64,000 nt of DNA from JABAAE01 sp036336715 (GTDB lineage Bacteria; Planctomycetota; Planctomycetia; Pirellulales; Pirellulaceae), in assembly GCA_036336715.1 (NCBI GenBank), contig JAYZFP010000114.1, positions 10,177 to 74,176 on the forward strand, given 5' to 3'. Position 1 is the stretch's first letter, and the number at the start of each line of letters is the position of its first letter. Positions 34,986-43,713 of this stretch are shown one piece after another. The position numbers and the translations under genes were made by a program. The notes under the pieces are model-generated. The model searched no databases. It worked only from the letters and a program-made list of their open reading frames with translations, and was not told the origin of the DNA.

Positions 34986-36452
34986 ATGACCCAGCCTTTT
35001 CGTTTTTTGACACTGTTTTTCCCCATACTCGCAACAGCCTTGCTGCTGGGATGCGAAAAAAGCGCAGAAGAGCAAAAGGCGGTCAAACCCGCTGAACCCA
35101 AAACGGATAACCGGCCAATCACCATCGTGATCCTGGAAAAAACTGAAGAGGACCACCTGGATCTGCGGTCAGTGATCGTGAGGGAATTCAAAGCCCTGGA
35201 CCTGGGGGCACCCTCATTTGTCTCCGCGACCTGTGACCAGTTTCTACAGCAGCCACTGGAAGGTGACCTGGTCCTCTACCCTCCCCAACTGTTCGGTGAT
35301 CTGGTTTATCGCGATTTGCTGAGACCGATCCCCGGGTACATTGTCGAGTCAGAACCTTACCGAATGAGCGACGTGCTGAGAAACCAACGCAGGATTTTCT
35401 GCATGCACCGAAAAGAACGCTACGCAACCTCGCTGGGAGTCACTTCCCTGATGCTGCTTTGCCGTACCGATGTGCTGAAGGCTAACGGACTTGAGGTACC
35501 AACCACCTGGAATGAATACGAATCCGTCTGCCTGAAACTGGCGACGGCACGAAAGAACGGCTCCCTCAAGGGCATGTCTCCCGACAAAACGTGGAGCCCG
35601 ACCATTGAACCGCTGGCCTCCCGTTGGAAAGCAACCACCCTGCTGGCCCGATCTGCCAGCTCCGTCCGCTCGCGCAACCGGTATTCCGTCTGTTTTGACT
35701 ATTCGAAATGGAATTCATTGATCGATACGCCTCCCTTCCAAAAGTCAATACAGCAAATGAAGACCGTGCATGACCTGATGGACCCCAAACACCGCGGTAT
35801 GACACCCCGGGAGGCGGAGCAGGCGTTTCGACTGCAACAGAGTGTGCTCTGCCTCAGCTGGCCTCACCCGGTCAGCGAAGGAAGTGCTCTTGAAAAAGGA
35901 AAGCTTGAGGGAGCGGAAGCTCACCTGATACCCGGCTCCAGCTCGAAGTTTGATTTTTCCTCCGGAAAATGGAATCGATCGCCGGCGGACGAACGCCAGG
36001 TCCAGATGATTGGAGTTGGTGGATTTTGCGCCTCGGTCCTGCGAAGCTCTCCCCTCTCCAGTGTTGCCACAAGACGCCTGGCGCTGATTTCAGGAAAAGA
36101 ACTCTCGGAACCGATCGGATTGGCCAATCCTGAAAGCGGCTTTCCCTACCGTGCCAGTCACCTCAACCGGTCCTCGGAATGGGTCTCCAGGAAATACGAT
36201 GCGCCGTTTGTCGAATCCTTCTCGAAAGTCATTGAAAAACAATTCGACGCGACAACCTGGATCGTTCGTCCCCGGGTTCAGAAGGCCGAACAATACGAGT
36301 TGGCGATGGCGAATGAAATCGAGGCGGTTTTCCAGGGAAAATCGACTGCCGAAGCGACTCGGGAAATCTCCGCACGTTGCAACCAGATTTCTGAATCGGT
36401 GGATATTGAATTCCAGAAGCAGGTCAACCTCGAAAGCCTCGGTGTCAAGTAA
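34986..36452 (+). CDS. Extracellular solute-binding lipoprotein (ABC substrate-binding type)
   Basis: A 488-residue lipoprotein: MTQPFRFLTLFFPILATALL with lipobox LLLGC (Cys23). The fold resembles family 1 (maltose-binding type) receptors. It has the typical hinge text VTSLMLLCRTDVLKANGLEV followed by PTTWNEYESVCLKLATA, and a late region MIGVGGFCASVLRSS. No permease or ATPase genes are adjacent, so it may serve a distant importer or act as an orphan planctomycete binding protein. The substrate cannot be read from the sequence. Confidence 0.82.
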   Translation: MTQPFRFLTLFFPILATALLLGCEKSAEEQKAVKPAEPKTDNRPITIVILEKTEEDHLDLRSVIVREFKALDLGAPSFVSATCDQFLQQPLEGDLVLYPPQLFGDLVYRDLLRPIPGYIVESEPYRMSDVLRNQRRIFCMHRKERYATSLGVTSLMLLCRTDVLKANGLEVPTTWNEYESVCLKLATARKNGSLKGMSPDKTWSPTIEPLASRWKATTLLARSASSVRSRNRYSVCFDYSKWNSLIDTPPFQKSIQQMKTVHDLMDPKHRGMTPREAEQAFRLQQSVLCLSWPHPVSEGSALEKGKLEGAEAHLIPGSSSKFDFSSGKWNRSPADERQVQMIGVGGFCASVLRSSPLSSVATRRLALISGKELSEPIGLANPESGFPYRASHLNRSSEWVSRKYDAPFVESFSKVIEKQFDATTWIVRPRVQKAEQYELAMANEIEAVFQGKSTAEATREISARCNQISESVDIEFQKQVNLESLGVK

Positions 36453-36531
36453 AGTCGCCTCGGTAGCTTGAGATGCTCGTTCGCGGCTCGGGAAAATGCA
36501 TTCCATCCGAGTCGGCTGATAACCGCTACGC

Positions 36532-37272
36532 TCAGGCAGGCTCAAGAAACTCCAACTGGGCTGAATGGCACAACTCCAGCAACTGGACAACGTCTGCCAT
36601 CATTTTGTCGGCTTCTGCCTCCTGGTCAGCCACACTGTCCGAATGATTCATCAGCTTGTTCGCGATGATTTTCAATCTCGGGTTCTTGTAATGATTGGCC
36701 GCTGCCTCCAGCTTCTGCGCGTTGGCCCGGAACAGGTCAAAATCCTGCTCGTCGAAAGATTTGGTGATCTGCTCCGAAATACTGGCGAGCTGGATGGCAA
36801 AGTCCTTGGTGAATTGTCTCTTTCGCTTGGTGACTCCATCCATTTCCGGACGACTGCTCAACAGATCCACGAATCTTTCTACCAGTACCGGATCAAACTG
36901 TGTTCCAGAACACCGGTACAACTCCTCAACAGCCTGCTCCCGGGTTCTCAGCTTTCGATAGTTGCTACCACTGAACATGGAATCAAAAGCATCCGCAATC
37001 GTTACGATCCGGGCACTGAGCGGTATCTGTTCACCCTTGACCATACCCGGGTACTTGTCGCTCCCGGAAAACGGGCATCCGACGTAGCGGACGGTATCAA
37101 CGACCAGCGTCGCGTGAAATGCTGCCTCGACCAATTCGCTGCCGATCCTGGAGTGTCTTCGCAGGGTCTGGATTTCCTCTTGCGTCAGGAGCCCGGGTTT
37201 CAACAGCAGTGAGTCCGGGACCGCGATCTTTCCAATGTCATGCAACAGGGCACCCACTGCTTTTGATAACGT
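36532..37272 (-). pseudogene. HD-GYP-like protein gene, 5'-truncated and degenerate
   Basis: The frame encodes the second part of an HD-GYP domain. It begins abruptly at AVGALLHDIGKIAVPDSLLL, with an in-frame stop at 37273-37275 only five codons before. A normal domain has about 50 further residues before HDIGK, usually after a sensor or receiver domain. The second signature HHExxDGxGYP is degenerate (RYVGCPFSGSDKYPG), so cyclic-di-GMP hydrolysis is unlikely. SGTQFDPVLVERFVDLL is kept, and a helical C-terminal tail of about 110 residues follows. A GTG at 37257 could start a short protein. The gene is head to head with an adaptor gene whose 5' end also looks short. Confidence 0.7.
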
Positions 37273-38123
37273 TCAGCGTGGCACGCGTTTTTGCGCAGTC
37301 AGATTTCTCAGGTGACGTCGAGGGCTACCTCGAACCCTACCAGCAGATCGATGTGGCCACGGTGGAAACCGGGATTATCGACGCAATCCAGGTTCAGGAA
37401 GGGGCTACCGTCAAAGCAGGCCAGGTTCTTGTCAGACTGGATAACAAGGTACTGGCAAAATCCCTGGCAATCGCACAGCAGGAGGCGCAATCGGTCGGTA
37501 ACCTGAAAACCACCCGTGCCGAACATGAACTGCAAAAAAACCGCCTCGCGAAACTGGAGACAATTTTTGCCAGTGGGCACGGTCGAGCCACGGAGCTGGA
37601 ACGGGCCAGATCAGATGTGCAAGTCGCCCTGGGAAGAGTCCTGAGGGCCGAAGAAGAGATTGCAATCAAACAGAAAGAGCTGGAGCTTATCCAGGCAAAA
37701 ATGGCCTTGCGGGAAATTTCAGCGCCCATGAACGGGCTGGTCACCAGGATTCACAAAAATCCCGGCGAAGCCGTTTCACCTACCAATCCAACCCTGCTGA
37801 CTCTCGTCGACATCGGGCAGTTGAAATGCGTCATGAACGTTCCTCGCGGCAACGCCTCCGGCATTTCCAGGAACCAGCGTGTCCTACTTGAGTCGGATAC
37901 CCAACAGAAAATTGTCGGCACCGTGCAATGGAAAAGCCCTTTGGTGGATGCGGAGAGTGAAACCGTAAAGGTCATCATCCGTATCGACAACTCTGAAGGC
38001 AGGTACACCAGTGGAGAGCATTGCGTCCTCCGGGAGAACGCAAAATTGGCAGAACAGCCAACACTCCCGTCGGATAAAAATATTTCCTACCGGGGCCCGG
38101 GTGGCAAAAAGAATGGAAAATGA
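37209..38123 (+). CDS. HlyD-family membrane-fusion/adaptor protein, 5' end uncertain
   Basis: A protein of up to 304 residues. The mature part begins AQSDFSGDVEGYLEPYQQID, then a lipoyl half (VETGIIDAIQVQEGATVKAG), a coiled-coil hairpin (about 95-165), the second half (EISAPMNGLVTRIHKNPGEA) and a beta-barrel. It is an adaptor for an envelope export or signalling machine. The N-terminus is unclear: from a GTG at 37209 a signal-like LLLITFSVARVFAQ would be included, but that start lies within the opposing HD-GYP frame and lacks a clear ribosome-binding site. The 5' end may have been rebuilt by a deletion. It overlaps the GAF-HlyD gene by 4 bases. Confidence 0.8.
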   Translation: MSPGPRSFQCHATGHPLLLITFSVARVFAQSDFSGDVEGYLEPYQQIDVATVETGIIDAIQVQEGATVKAGQVLVRLDNKVLAKSLAIAQQEAQSVGNLKTTRAEHELQKNRLAKLETIFASGHGRATELERARSDVQVALGRVLRAEEEIAIKQKELELIQAKMALREISAPMNGLVTRIHKNPGEAVSPTNPTLLTLVDIGQLKCVMNVPRGNASGISRNQRVLLESDTQQKIVGTVQWKSPLVDAESETVKVIIRIDNSEGRYTSGEHCVLRENAKLAEQPTLPSDKNISYRGPGGKKNGK

Positions 38124-39631
38124 GCGTGGATCAACCATCAAAAAAGCCGCCGGCGGATCCAGGCTCTTCCCTACCGCGGTATTCTTTGAGCAGGAAGCAC
38201 CAGGCGTCAGCGGGTTCCGAACCGCCTGAGTTGACTGCATCGACCTCGCAAGGTGCATCCGCCTCTCCAAAAGTCTCTCCGCCCCACACCAAGACTTTCA
38301 CACCGACGGTCAGCAACGCCAGGTCCGGTCTGGTACTCAGCGAACTGCTGAAAATGCGAATTTCTCTCGACCAGGCAACCAGCGTGGAAAACGCCTGCCA
38401 GGTACTCGCAGAGAACATCAGCAGCATGTTCGAAGACGTTACCGTGTTCGTTTCCATCCTGGATTCCAGAAATTCCCTCCGGTTGTTGGGCAAGGTTAAC
38501 GAGAAAACAATCGAGCGGGACCAGGTTCTCTCGGCCCAGCGTGATGTCCAATTCGACGGGGACTCTGCCGGCTGGCCGGAAAGCAGCCTCTGGCAGCCTA
38601 CCCTGACTCATCGCTCATTGACCGAAAGCGGAGATGAGTGTGCTTTTTCCTGCCTGTTTCGAGGTCCGCAAAAGGACCCGTTCGGTGTGGTTACCCTGGT
38701 CGGCAAACGGAAAATTTGCGTGTCGGCGGCCGAAAAGTTGAGCCACCTTTCCGAATGGGTCGTGCCGCACCTGGTACTATTGCAGAAAGCCTCCTGGTCG
38801 GTCGTTCAAAAACTGCAGCAGCAGGTCGGTTCCCGGCTGCCGGGTCCCATGAAATGGGCAGCCGTTTTGCTGCTGTCGACCCTGTTGCTGATTGTCAGGA
38901 TTCCCAACCGCATGCAATGTGATGTGGAGGCCAAACCGGTCACCCGACGCTATGTTTCAGCGCCCTTCGAAGGGGTCCTTCGTTCCAGCATGGTCCAGCC
39001 CGGAGATTTCGTGGAAAAGGGCGATCTGTTGGCCCAGTTGGATGAAGATGAAATTCAGCTGCAGCGCTCCAGTGTCGAGGCGGAAAAGGAAAAATTCAGG
39101 AAACAGAAAAGCGCTGCTCTTGCCAAGGGGCAAACCCTGGCCATGCAGCAGGCTCAACTGGAGTTCCAGCGAATCTCGCTTCGGAATGAAATGTTGATTC
39201 AAAGAAGTCAGAACCTGGAAATCACCAGCCCGCTGTCAGGGATGGTACTGAAAAACGAGCTGAAGGACGCCGAAGGAGCCCCTCTCGCCAGGGGGCAGGT
39301 GTTATTTGAAATCGCTCCGCTGGAAAAGCTGGTCTTCCTGGTTTATGTCAGCCAGCAGGATGTTGCCTACGTAGAGGAAGGGATGCAGGTGCACGTTCAT
39401 CTTGAAGCATCCCGGGAACCTCTCAACGGCAGAATCACGAGGATTCGCCCCCAGGCAATTACGTTTGAAAGCGAGAGTCTTTTCGTGGCCGAAGTGAGCT
39501 ACGACAACCAGCGGGGGCTCATTCGCCCCGGCATGCGGGGCTACGCCACCATCGTTGGCAACCCCCAAACGGTGGGTTGGATTCTGTTTCGCAAGCCTCT
39601 GGGTTCACTGAAACGGCTGGCCGGATTTTAA
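38120..39631 (+). CDS. GAF-like sensor / HlyD adaptor fusion protein
   Basis: A 503-residue protein. The N-terminal 60 residues are Pro/Ser-rich. Residues about 70-230 look GAF-like (SLDQATSVENACQVLAENIS, then VTVFVSILDSRNSLRLLGKV and DPFGVVTLVGK). One membrane helix (about 244-262, MKWAAVLLLSTLLLIVRIP) leads into a HlyD half: VSAPFEGVLRSSMVQPGDFV, a coiled coil and ITSPLSGMVLKNEL, then a barrel. Thus a cytoplasmic sensor is tethered to a periplasmic adaptor. The first gene is coupled by ATGA overlap, and the M50 gene follows after 31 bases. The ligand of the GAF-like part is unknown. Confidence 0.85.
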   Translation: MSVDQPSKKPPADPGSSLPRYSLSRKHQASAGSEPPELTASTSQGASASPKVSPPHTKTFTPTVSNARSGLVLSELLKMRISLDQATSVENACQVLAENISSMFEDVTVFVSILDSRNSLRLLGKVNEKTIERDQVLSAQRDVQFDGDSAGWPESSLWQPTLTHRSLTESGDECAFSCLFRGPQKDPFGVVTLVGKRKICVSAAEKLSHLSEWVVPHLVLLQKASWSVVQKLQQQVGSRLPGPMKWAAVLLLSTLLLIVRIPNRMQCDVEAKPVTRRYVSAPFEGVLRSSMVQPGDFVEKGDLLAQLDEDEIQLQRSSVEAEKEKFRKQKSAALAKGQTLAMQQAQLEFQRISLRNEMLIQRSQNLEITSPLSGMVLKNELKDAEGAPLARGQVLFEIAPLEKLVFLVYVSQQDVAYVEEGMQVHVHLEASREPLNGRITRIRPQAITFESESLFVAEVSYDNQRGLIRPGMRGYATIVGNPQTVGWILFRKPLGSLKRLAGF

Positions 39632-39662
39632 ACTGTCGACTTAACGTAACCGGAGCCCTCCA

Positions 39663-41831
39663 TTGAGCGCAGCCGACAACCAGAAAATGGACTCCGCCGT
39701 CCTCGAGCTCAGGGCCTCGCTCCGGTTCTCCAGTCGCCGCGAGGGAAAAGCCTTGAGCTACCTGATCGAAAACCTGGCGAACGGACGTTTTTTCACACTG
39801 GGAAGTCGTGAATATGCCCTGCTGGGATTCCTGGATGGCAAACAATCCTGTCGTCAGGCATTCAATCATTACCGCCAATCCACGAATCAGGGAGAGCAAC
39901 AGGCCTCCACGTCACAACCACTCAACTGGAAACAGGCTCTTCGGCTTTTTGATTTCCTGATCCGGGAGAACCTTCTTGAATCGGTCAATGGAAATACCAT
40001 GAATGCCGATCATCAGGAGTCCAAAGGTGGATGGCTCCAGAACATCCAGCCAATCGGATTCCGGGTCAGGTTGTTCAACGCGGATCGAGCGGCCAAGGCG
40101 CTGAACGGAAAACTCGGCTGGCTGTTTGGACCGTGGGCATTGGCAATCTGGCTTGTGACGCTTACCTGGGCCTTCCTGCTGTTTTGGGGAAACCGGGAAA
40201 AGTTCTTTTCGGACGCAAGCCTGATCCTGGAACCTGGCAACTGGGTCTACCTGTGCTTCTGCTGGGTTATCCTGAAGATGATTCACGAAACCGCCCATGC
40301 TGTCTGCTGCCGGGCTTTTGGAGGCTCGGTGGGCGATGCGGGTATCCAGTTTCTCCTTTTCCTGCCCATGCCATTCGTCGACGTCTCGAGCAGTTGGCGG
40401 TTTGAATCCGGGCGAAAGAGAATGGGTGTCGCTCTAGCGGGCATCTATGCCGAATTGTTTGTCGCTGCCCTGTTTGTAGTCGTCTGGTCTTTGTCACGGC
40501 ATCCTGTACTGGGCTTCGTCTCCGTGCAGGTTGTCACCATGGCCAGCCTGACCACCCTTCTTTTCAATATCAATCCCCTGATGAAATTCGATGGATATTT
40601 TGTCCTGTCAGATCTATTGAAGAAACCCAACCTCGCAACGCAGGGAGCACGTTACCAGAAAAACTGGGTCCGACAGGTATTTTTCGGAATCCGCAGCGGG
40701 GAAGACCTGTCTTCAGTGGACTGGATCACGCGACTCTACGGATGGCTGGCTGCCCTTTGGCGAGTGGTGGTCGCGGTCAGCCTGATCCTGGCAGCAGCCA
40801 ACCTGTTCCACGGGGCGGGCATCCTGCTGGCAGCGGCAGCTGTCTTCCTCTGGTACGTCCGACCCATGCTCCTTTTTATGAGGGAATTCGTCTTTACCCG
40901 GTCACCGATGCGGATTTCGCACTTCCGCTGCCTGGCGACGTTCCTGGTTTTCCTGGTGGCAATTGATCTCTGCACTCACATTCCCTGGCCTTTTGCACCC
41001 TACGCACATGGTGTGGTCGATTTTTCCCGACCCCAGACCGTCCGAGCTCCAGCCGACGGTTTTCTGACCGAGCTGATGGTGAGTGACGGCCAACCGGTTC
41101 ACCAGGGACAGGTAATCGGCATCCTCGAAAACAAGGAACTGTTGTTTCATTTCCGTTCGTTAAAAATTGACCGGCAGATTGCGGTAATCGAGGCCAAAAA
41201 AATGAAACGTGAAAAGGAACTGGCCTCCTACCAGGCAGTCCTGCGTAAAATTGAAAAACTGGACGAGCAAATTGAAATTATCGGTAGCCAAGCCGATCGG
41301 CTTTCACTAACGGCACCCTGCGATGGACGCATCGTGGCTGCCGAATTGACCGATTGCCATGGGGCCTTTTTCAGGCAAGGGCAGGAAATTCTGAAAATCG
41401 TTCCTGGCGACTCCGTAGAGATTGTCTCCGGCATCGACGAATTCCATGCTCCAATATTCCACCAGGCCCTTCAGCAACCTTTGACGGTCGCACTGGAATC
41501 GGGGCCAAAAATGACAACGACCTTGAAGAGCATTGAGCCGACAGCCATCCGCAGTGCTCCGCACCCTGCATTGAGTGCAAAAAATGGTGGGCCGTTGCCC
41601 GTGCATCCAGCCCCTCCGTCCGAAGGGACGGAATGGGAACTGGTGAACCCCGTATTCAGGGCCCATACCGCTTCCCTCCAACCGACTGCCAAACGCATGG
41701 CACTTCCACTGGTCGGCCAGCGTTGCAGGATCTTTCTCGCGAACCGGTCCCACTCCATTTACGAGGTCGCCAGCAGCAAAATTTCCTCCTGGTTCCGTGA
41801 CCACTGGGATGCCATGCCTGCAAAAAATTAA
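39663..41831 (+). CDS. PqqD-like / M50 site-2 protease / lipoyl-domain membrane protein
   Basis: A 722-residue membrane protein starting at a TTG with GGAG 7 bases upstream. Residues about 15-75 have a PqqD-like pattern (NLANGRFFTLGSREYALLGF then LDGKQS), a winged-helix type that binds peptides in RiPP pathways. The M50 core has HETAH at 208-212 and NPLMKFDG at 304-311, with several membrane helices (about 155-440). The tail carries a lipoyl/barrel-sandwich domain with a coiled coil: VRAPADGFLTELMVSDGQPV and LTAPCDGRIVAAELT. The architecture resembles YydH-like peptide zinc metalloproteases. The domain order suggests a membrane station that recognises, cuts or passes on a peptide. Confidence 0.87.
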   Translation: MSAADNQKMDSAVLELRASLRFSSRREGKALSYLIENLANGRFFTLGSREYALLGFLDGKQSCRQAFNHYRQSTNQGEQQASTSQPLNWKQALRLFDFLIRENLLESVNGNTMNADHQESKGGWLQNIQPIGFRVRLFNADRAAKALNGKLGWLFGPWALAIWLVTLTWAFLLFWGNREKFFSDASLILEPGNWVYLCFCWVILKMIHETAHAVCCRAFGGSVGDAGIQFLLFLPMPFVDVSSSWRFESGRKRMGVALAGIYAELFVAALFVVVWSLSRHPVLGFVSVQVVTMASLTTLLFNINPLMKFDGYFVLSDLLKKPNLATQGARYQKNWVRQVFFGIRSGEDLSSVDWITRLYGWLAALWRVVVAVSLILAAANLFHGAGILLAAAAVFLWYVRPMLLFMREFVFTRSPMRISHFRCLATFLVFLVAIDLCTHIPWPFAPYAHGVVDFSRPQTVRAPADGFLTELMVSDGQPVHQGQVIGILENKELLFHFRSLKIDRQIAVIEAKKMKREKELASYQAVLRKIEKLDEQIEIIGSQADRLSLTAPCDGRIVAAELTDCHGAFFRQGQEILKIVPGDSVEIVSGIDEFHAPIFHQALQQPLTVALESGPKMTTTLKSIEPTAIRSAPHPALSAKNGGPLPVHPAPPSEGTEWELVNPVFRAHTASLQPTAKRMALPLVGQRCRIFLANRSHSIYEVASSKISSWFRDHWDAMPAKN

Positions 41832-41979
41832 TCGGCAGGGCATGCAGGTTAACGGGATCCAGGACGATGATTGCAAACCCGGTCAGGCAAGGCGGCAGCC
41901 CTTTTTGCGAACAAGAAACCAAAGCCCTTTCTGAAACCGGGAACACAATCGTCCGCAGCGGCAGGACAGCGTCCTTCAT

Positions 41980-43404
41980 TCAATCCGTCTTGAACCACGG
42001 CGTTCTCGAGTTGGTCGTAATCTCTGCATCCAGTTCCTCCATTCGACGGCGGAGTTGTGCCACTTTTTCCGGATGCGTTTCGGCCAGGTTATTCTTTTCA
42101 CCAAGATCCTCGCCGAGTTGGAAAAGCAGAACCTGCTCCTGTTTTTTACCGGCTTTCTGTTTGTTCTTCTGGTTACGACGCAGGCGTGGTTTCTTCACCA
42201 ACAGCTTCCAGTCTCCTTGGCGCAAACCTTCCAACTGTCCCTGCGAAGTGTAGTGCACGAATTCAGTCCTCGGGGATTTCCGGGCCGTTCCTTTCCACAG
42301 TCCGGATACATCAAGTCCGTCAATGCGTTTTTCCGGGAGGGGGACTCCGGTGATCGAGGCAATCGTCGGAAGAACGTCCAGGGTACCGGTCAATTCATGG
42401 CAAACGGAATCGGCGGGAATCCCGGGCCCCCGAATGAGACAGGGAACTCGCTGTCCACCTTCAAAGGTGGTGCCCTTCCCTTCACGCAAAGGTCCCGCAG
42501 ATCCACCGTGATGCCGGAACTGCAGCCAGGGACCATTGTCGGTCGTGTAAATCACGTAGGTCTTCTGGCTCAGCTTCAACTCATCAAGTGTATCCAGCAG
42601 ACGTCCCACCTCGGAATCGATATGTTCAATCGTATTGGTATAGGCGTTTTTGGGGTCGGGATCACGAACATCATCCGGCACGTAAAGCGGGATGTGTGGC
42701 ATGGAATGAGGCAGGTAAACGAAAAAGGGCCTATCCCGGTTCTTCCGTACAAAATCAATTGCTTTCTGGGTGTACCGGCGGGTGACCGTTCGCTGGTCGA
42801 CCGGAAGTTCGACGATTTTTTCATCTTCAAACAGGGGAGTCTTCCATTTTGTCAGGGTCGATCCCGGGTCACCCCATAAACGATCCATACCCTGCCATCC
42901 CCCCTGTGGTTTGCCCTTATTGTCCGGATGGTTCATGTCGTTGGAGTAGGGAATACCAAAATAGGTATCAAAACCATTGGCAGTTGGAAGGACTTCCCGG
43001 TGGTGCCCAAGGTGCCATTTTCCGAAACAGGCTGTGGAATAACCCTGCGATTTCAAATGATCGGCAATCGTGTGTTCCGCCGGATTCAAACCTTTTTTCG
43101 AAGAAGGAAACAGAACATGCTGGTGCATTCCCACCCGTTTCGGGTAACACCCGGTCAGGAGCGCCGCCCGCGAGGGAGTACAGACGGGGGACGCAACCAT
43201 GAAGCTGGTAAATTTGCGGCCCTGCCGGGCCAGCCGGTCGATATTGGGAGTCTTGATCCGGGTGGAACCAAAACAGCTCAAATCACCGTAGCCCTGATCG
43301 TCAGCGAAGACGATGATGAAATTCGGCTTTTCAGCCACTCCGACCTGACCAAGCGGAATCAGCAGGCAGATTACGTGAAAAAAAGACCAGCGAAGAGGAC
43401 CCAT
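41980..43404 (-). CDS. Exported sulfatase (arylsulfatase type)
   Basis: A 474-residue sulfatase. The ATG at 43404 opens a signal peptide (MGPLRWSFFHVICLLIPLGQ); an upstream frame from 43455 lacks this logic. Metal-binding FADDQGYGDLSCFG is near the N-terminus, and the formylglycine motif CTPSRAALLTG is intact (Cys to be oxidised by a maturase). Then follow GKWHLGHH and YTTDNGPW. It hydrolyses sulfate esters, probably on algal or other sulfated polysaccharides, outside the cytoplasm. A KNQKNKQKAGKKQEQ stretch near residue 430 is unusually basic. It is divergent from a second sulfatase. Confidence 0.95.
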   Translation of the reverse strand: MGPLRWSFFHVICLLIPLGQVGVAEKPNFIIVFADDQGYGDLSCFGSTRIKTPNIDRLARQGRKFTSFMVASPVCTPSRAALLTGCYPKRVGMHQHVLFPSSKKGLNPAEHTIADHLKSQGYSTACFGKWHLGHHREVLPTANGFDTYFGIPYSNDMNHPDNKGKPQGGWQGMDRLWGDPGSTLTKWKTPLFEDEKIVELPVDQRTVTRRYTQKAIDFVRKNRDRPFFVYLPHSMPHIPLYVPDDVRDPDPKNAYTNTIEHIDSEVGRLLDTLDELKLSQKTYVIYTTDNGPWLQFRHHGGSAGPLREGKGTTFEGGQRVPCLIRGPGIPADSVCHELTGTLDVLPTIASITGVPLPEKRIDGLDVSGLWKGTARKSPRTEFVHYTSQGQLEGLRQGDWKLLVKKPRLRRNQKNKQKAGKKQEQVLLFQLGEDLGEKNNLAETHPEKVAQLRRRMEELDAEITTNSRTPWFKTD

Positions 43405-43713
43405 GAGAATCTCGCTTTCATGTTTCGGGAATGGCGGACCTGAACAATTCAACATTCGACGACGGAAATTTCGAATAACAGTTTAGCAGCAAAGGTGATG
43501 GATGTCTTTTGCTCACATCAGGAAAGGGACCACGGTTTCGCCAAGCGGACTTCCAATCCCCCGGATTTGGCTTCAAAATCAGGTTATCCCAGTTTTTGGC
43601 AAACGCCCCCGTACCGGCACCCCGCCTGCCTGCTTGGACGACAGTACTTTGCCGGTGACAAGGACACATACGGATGCATGGTCCGTACCCAACCTACCTC
43701 CAGGAGGTATTCC
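43405..43713. other. Divergent region between two sulfatase genes
   Basis: 309 bases with promoters expected on both strands. An open frame runs through it into the plus-strand sulfatase but is excluded by the better GTG start at 43714. No palindrome or terminator was recognised. Confidence 0.5.
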
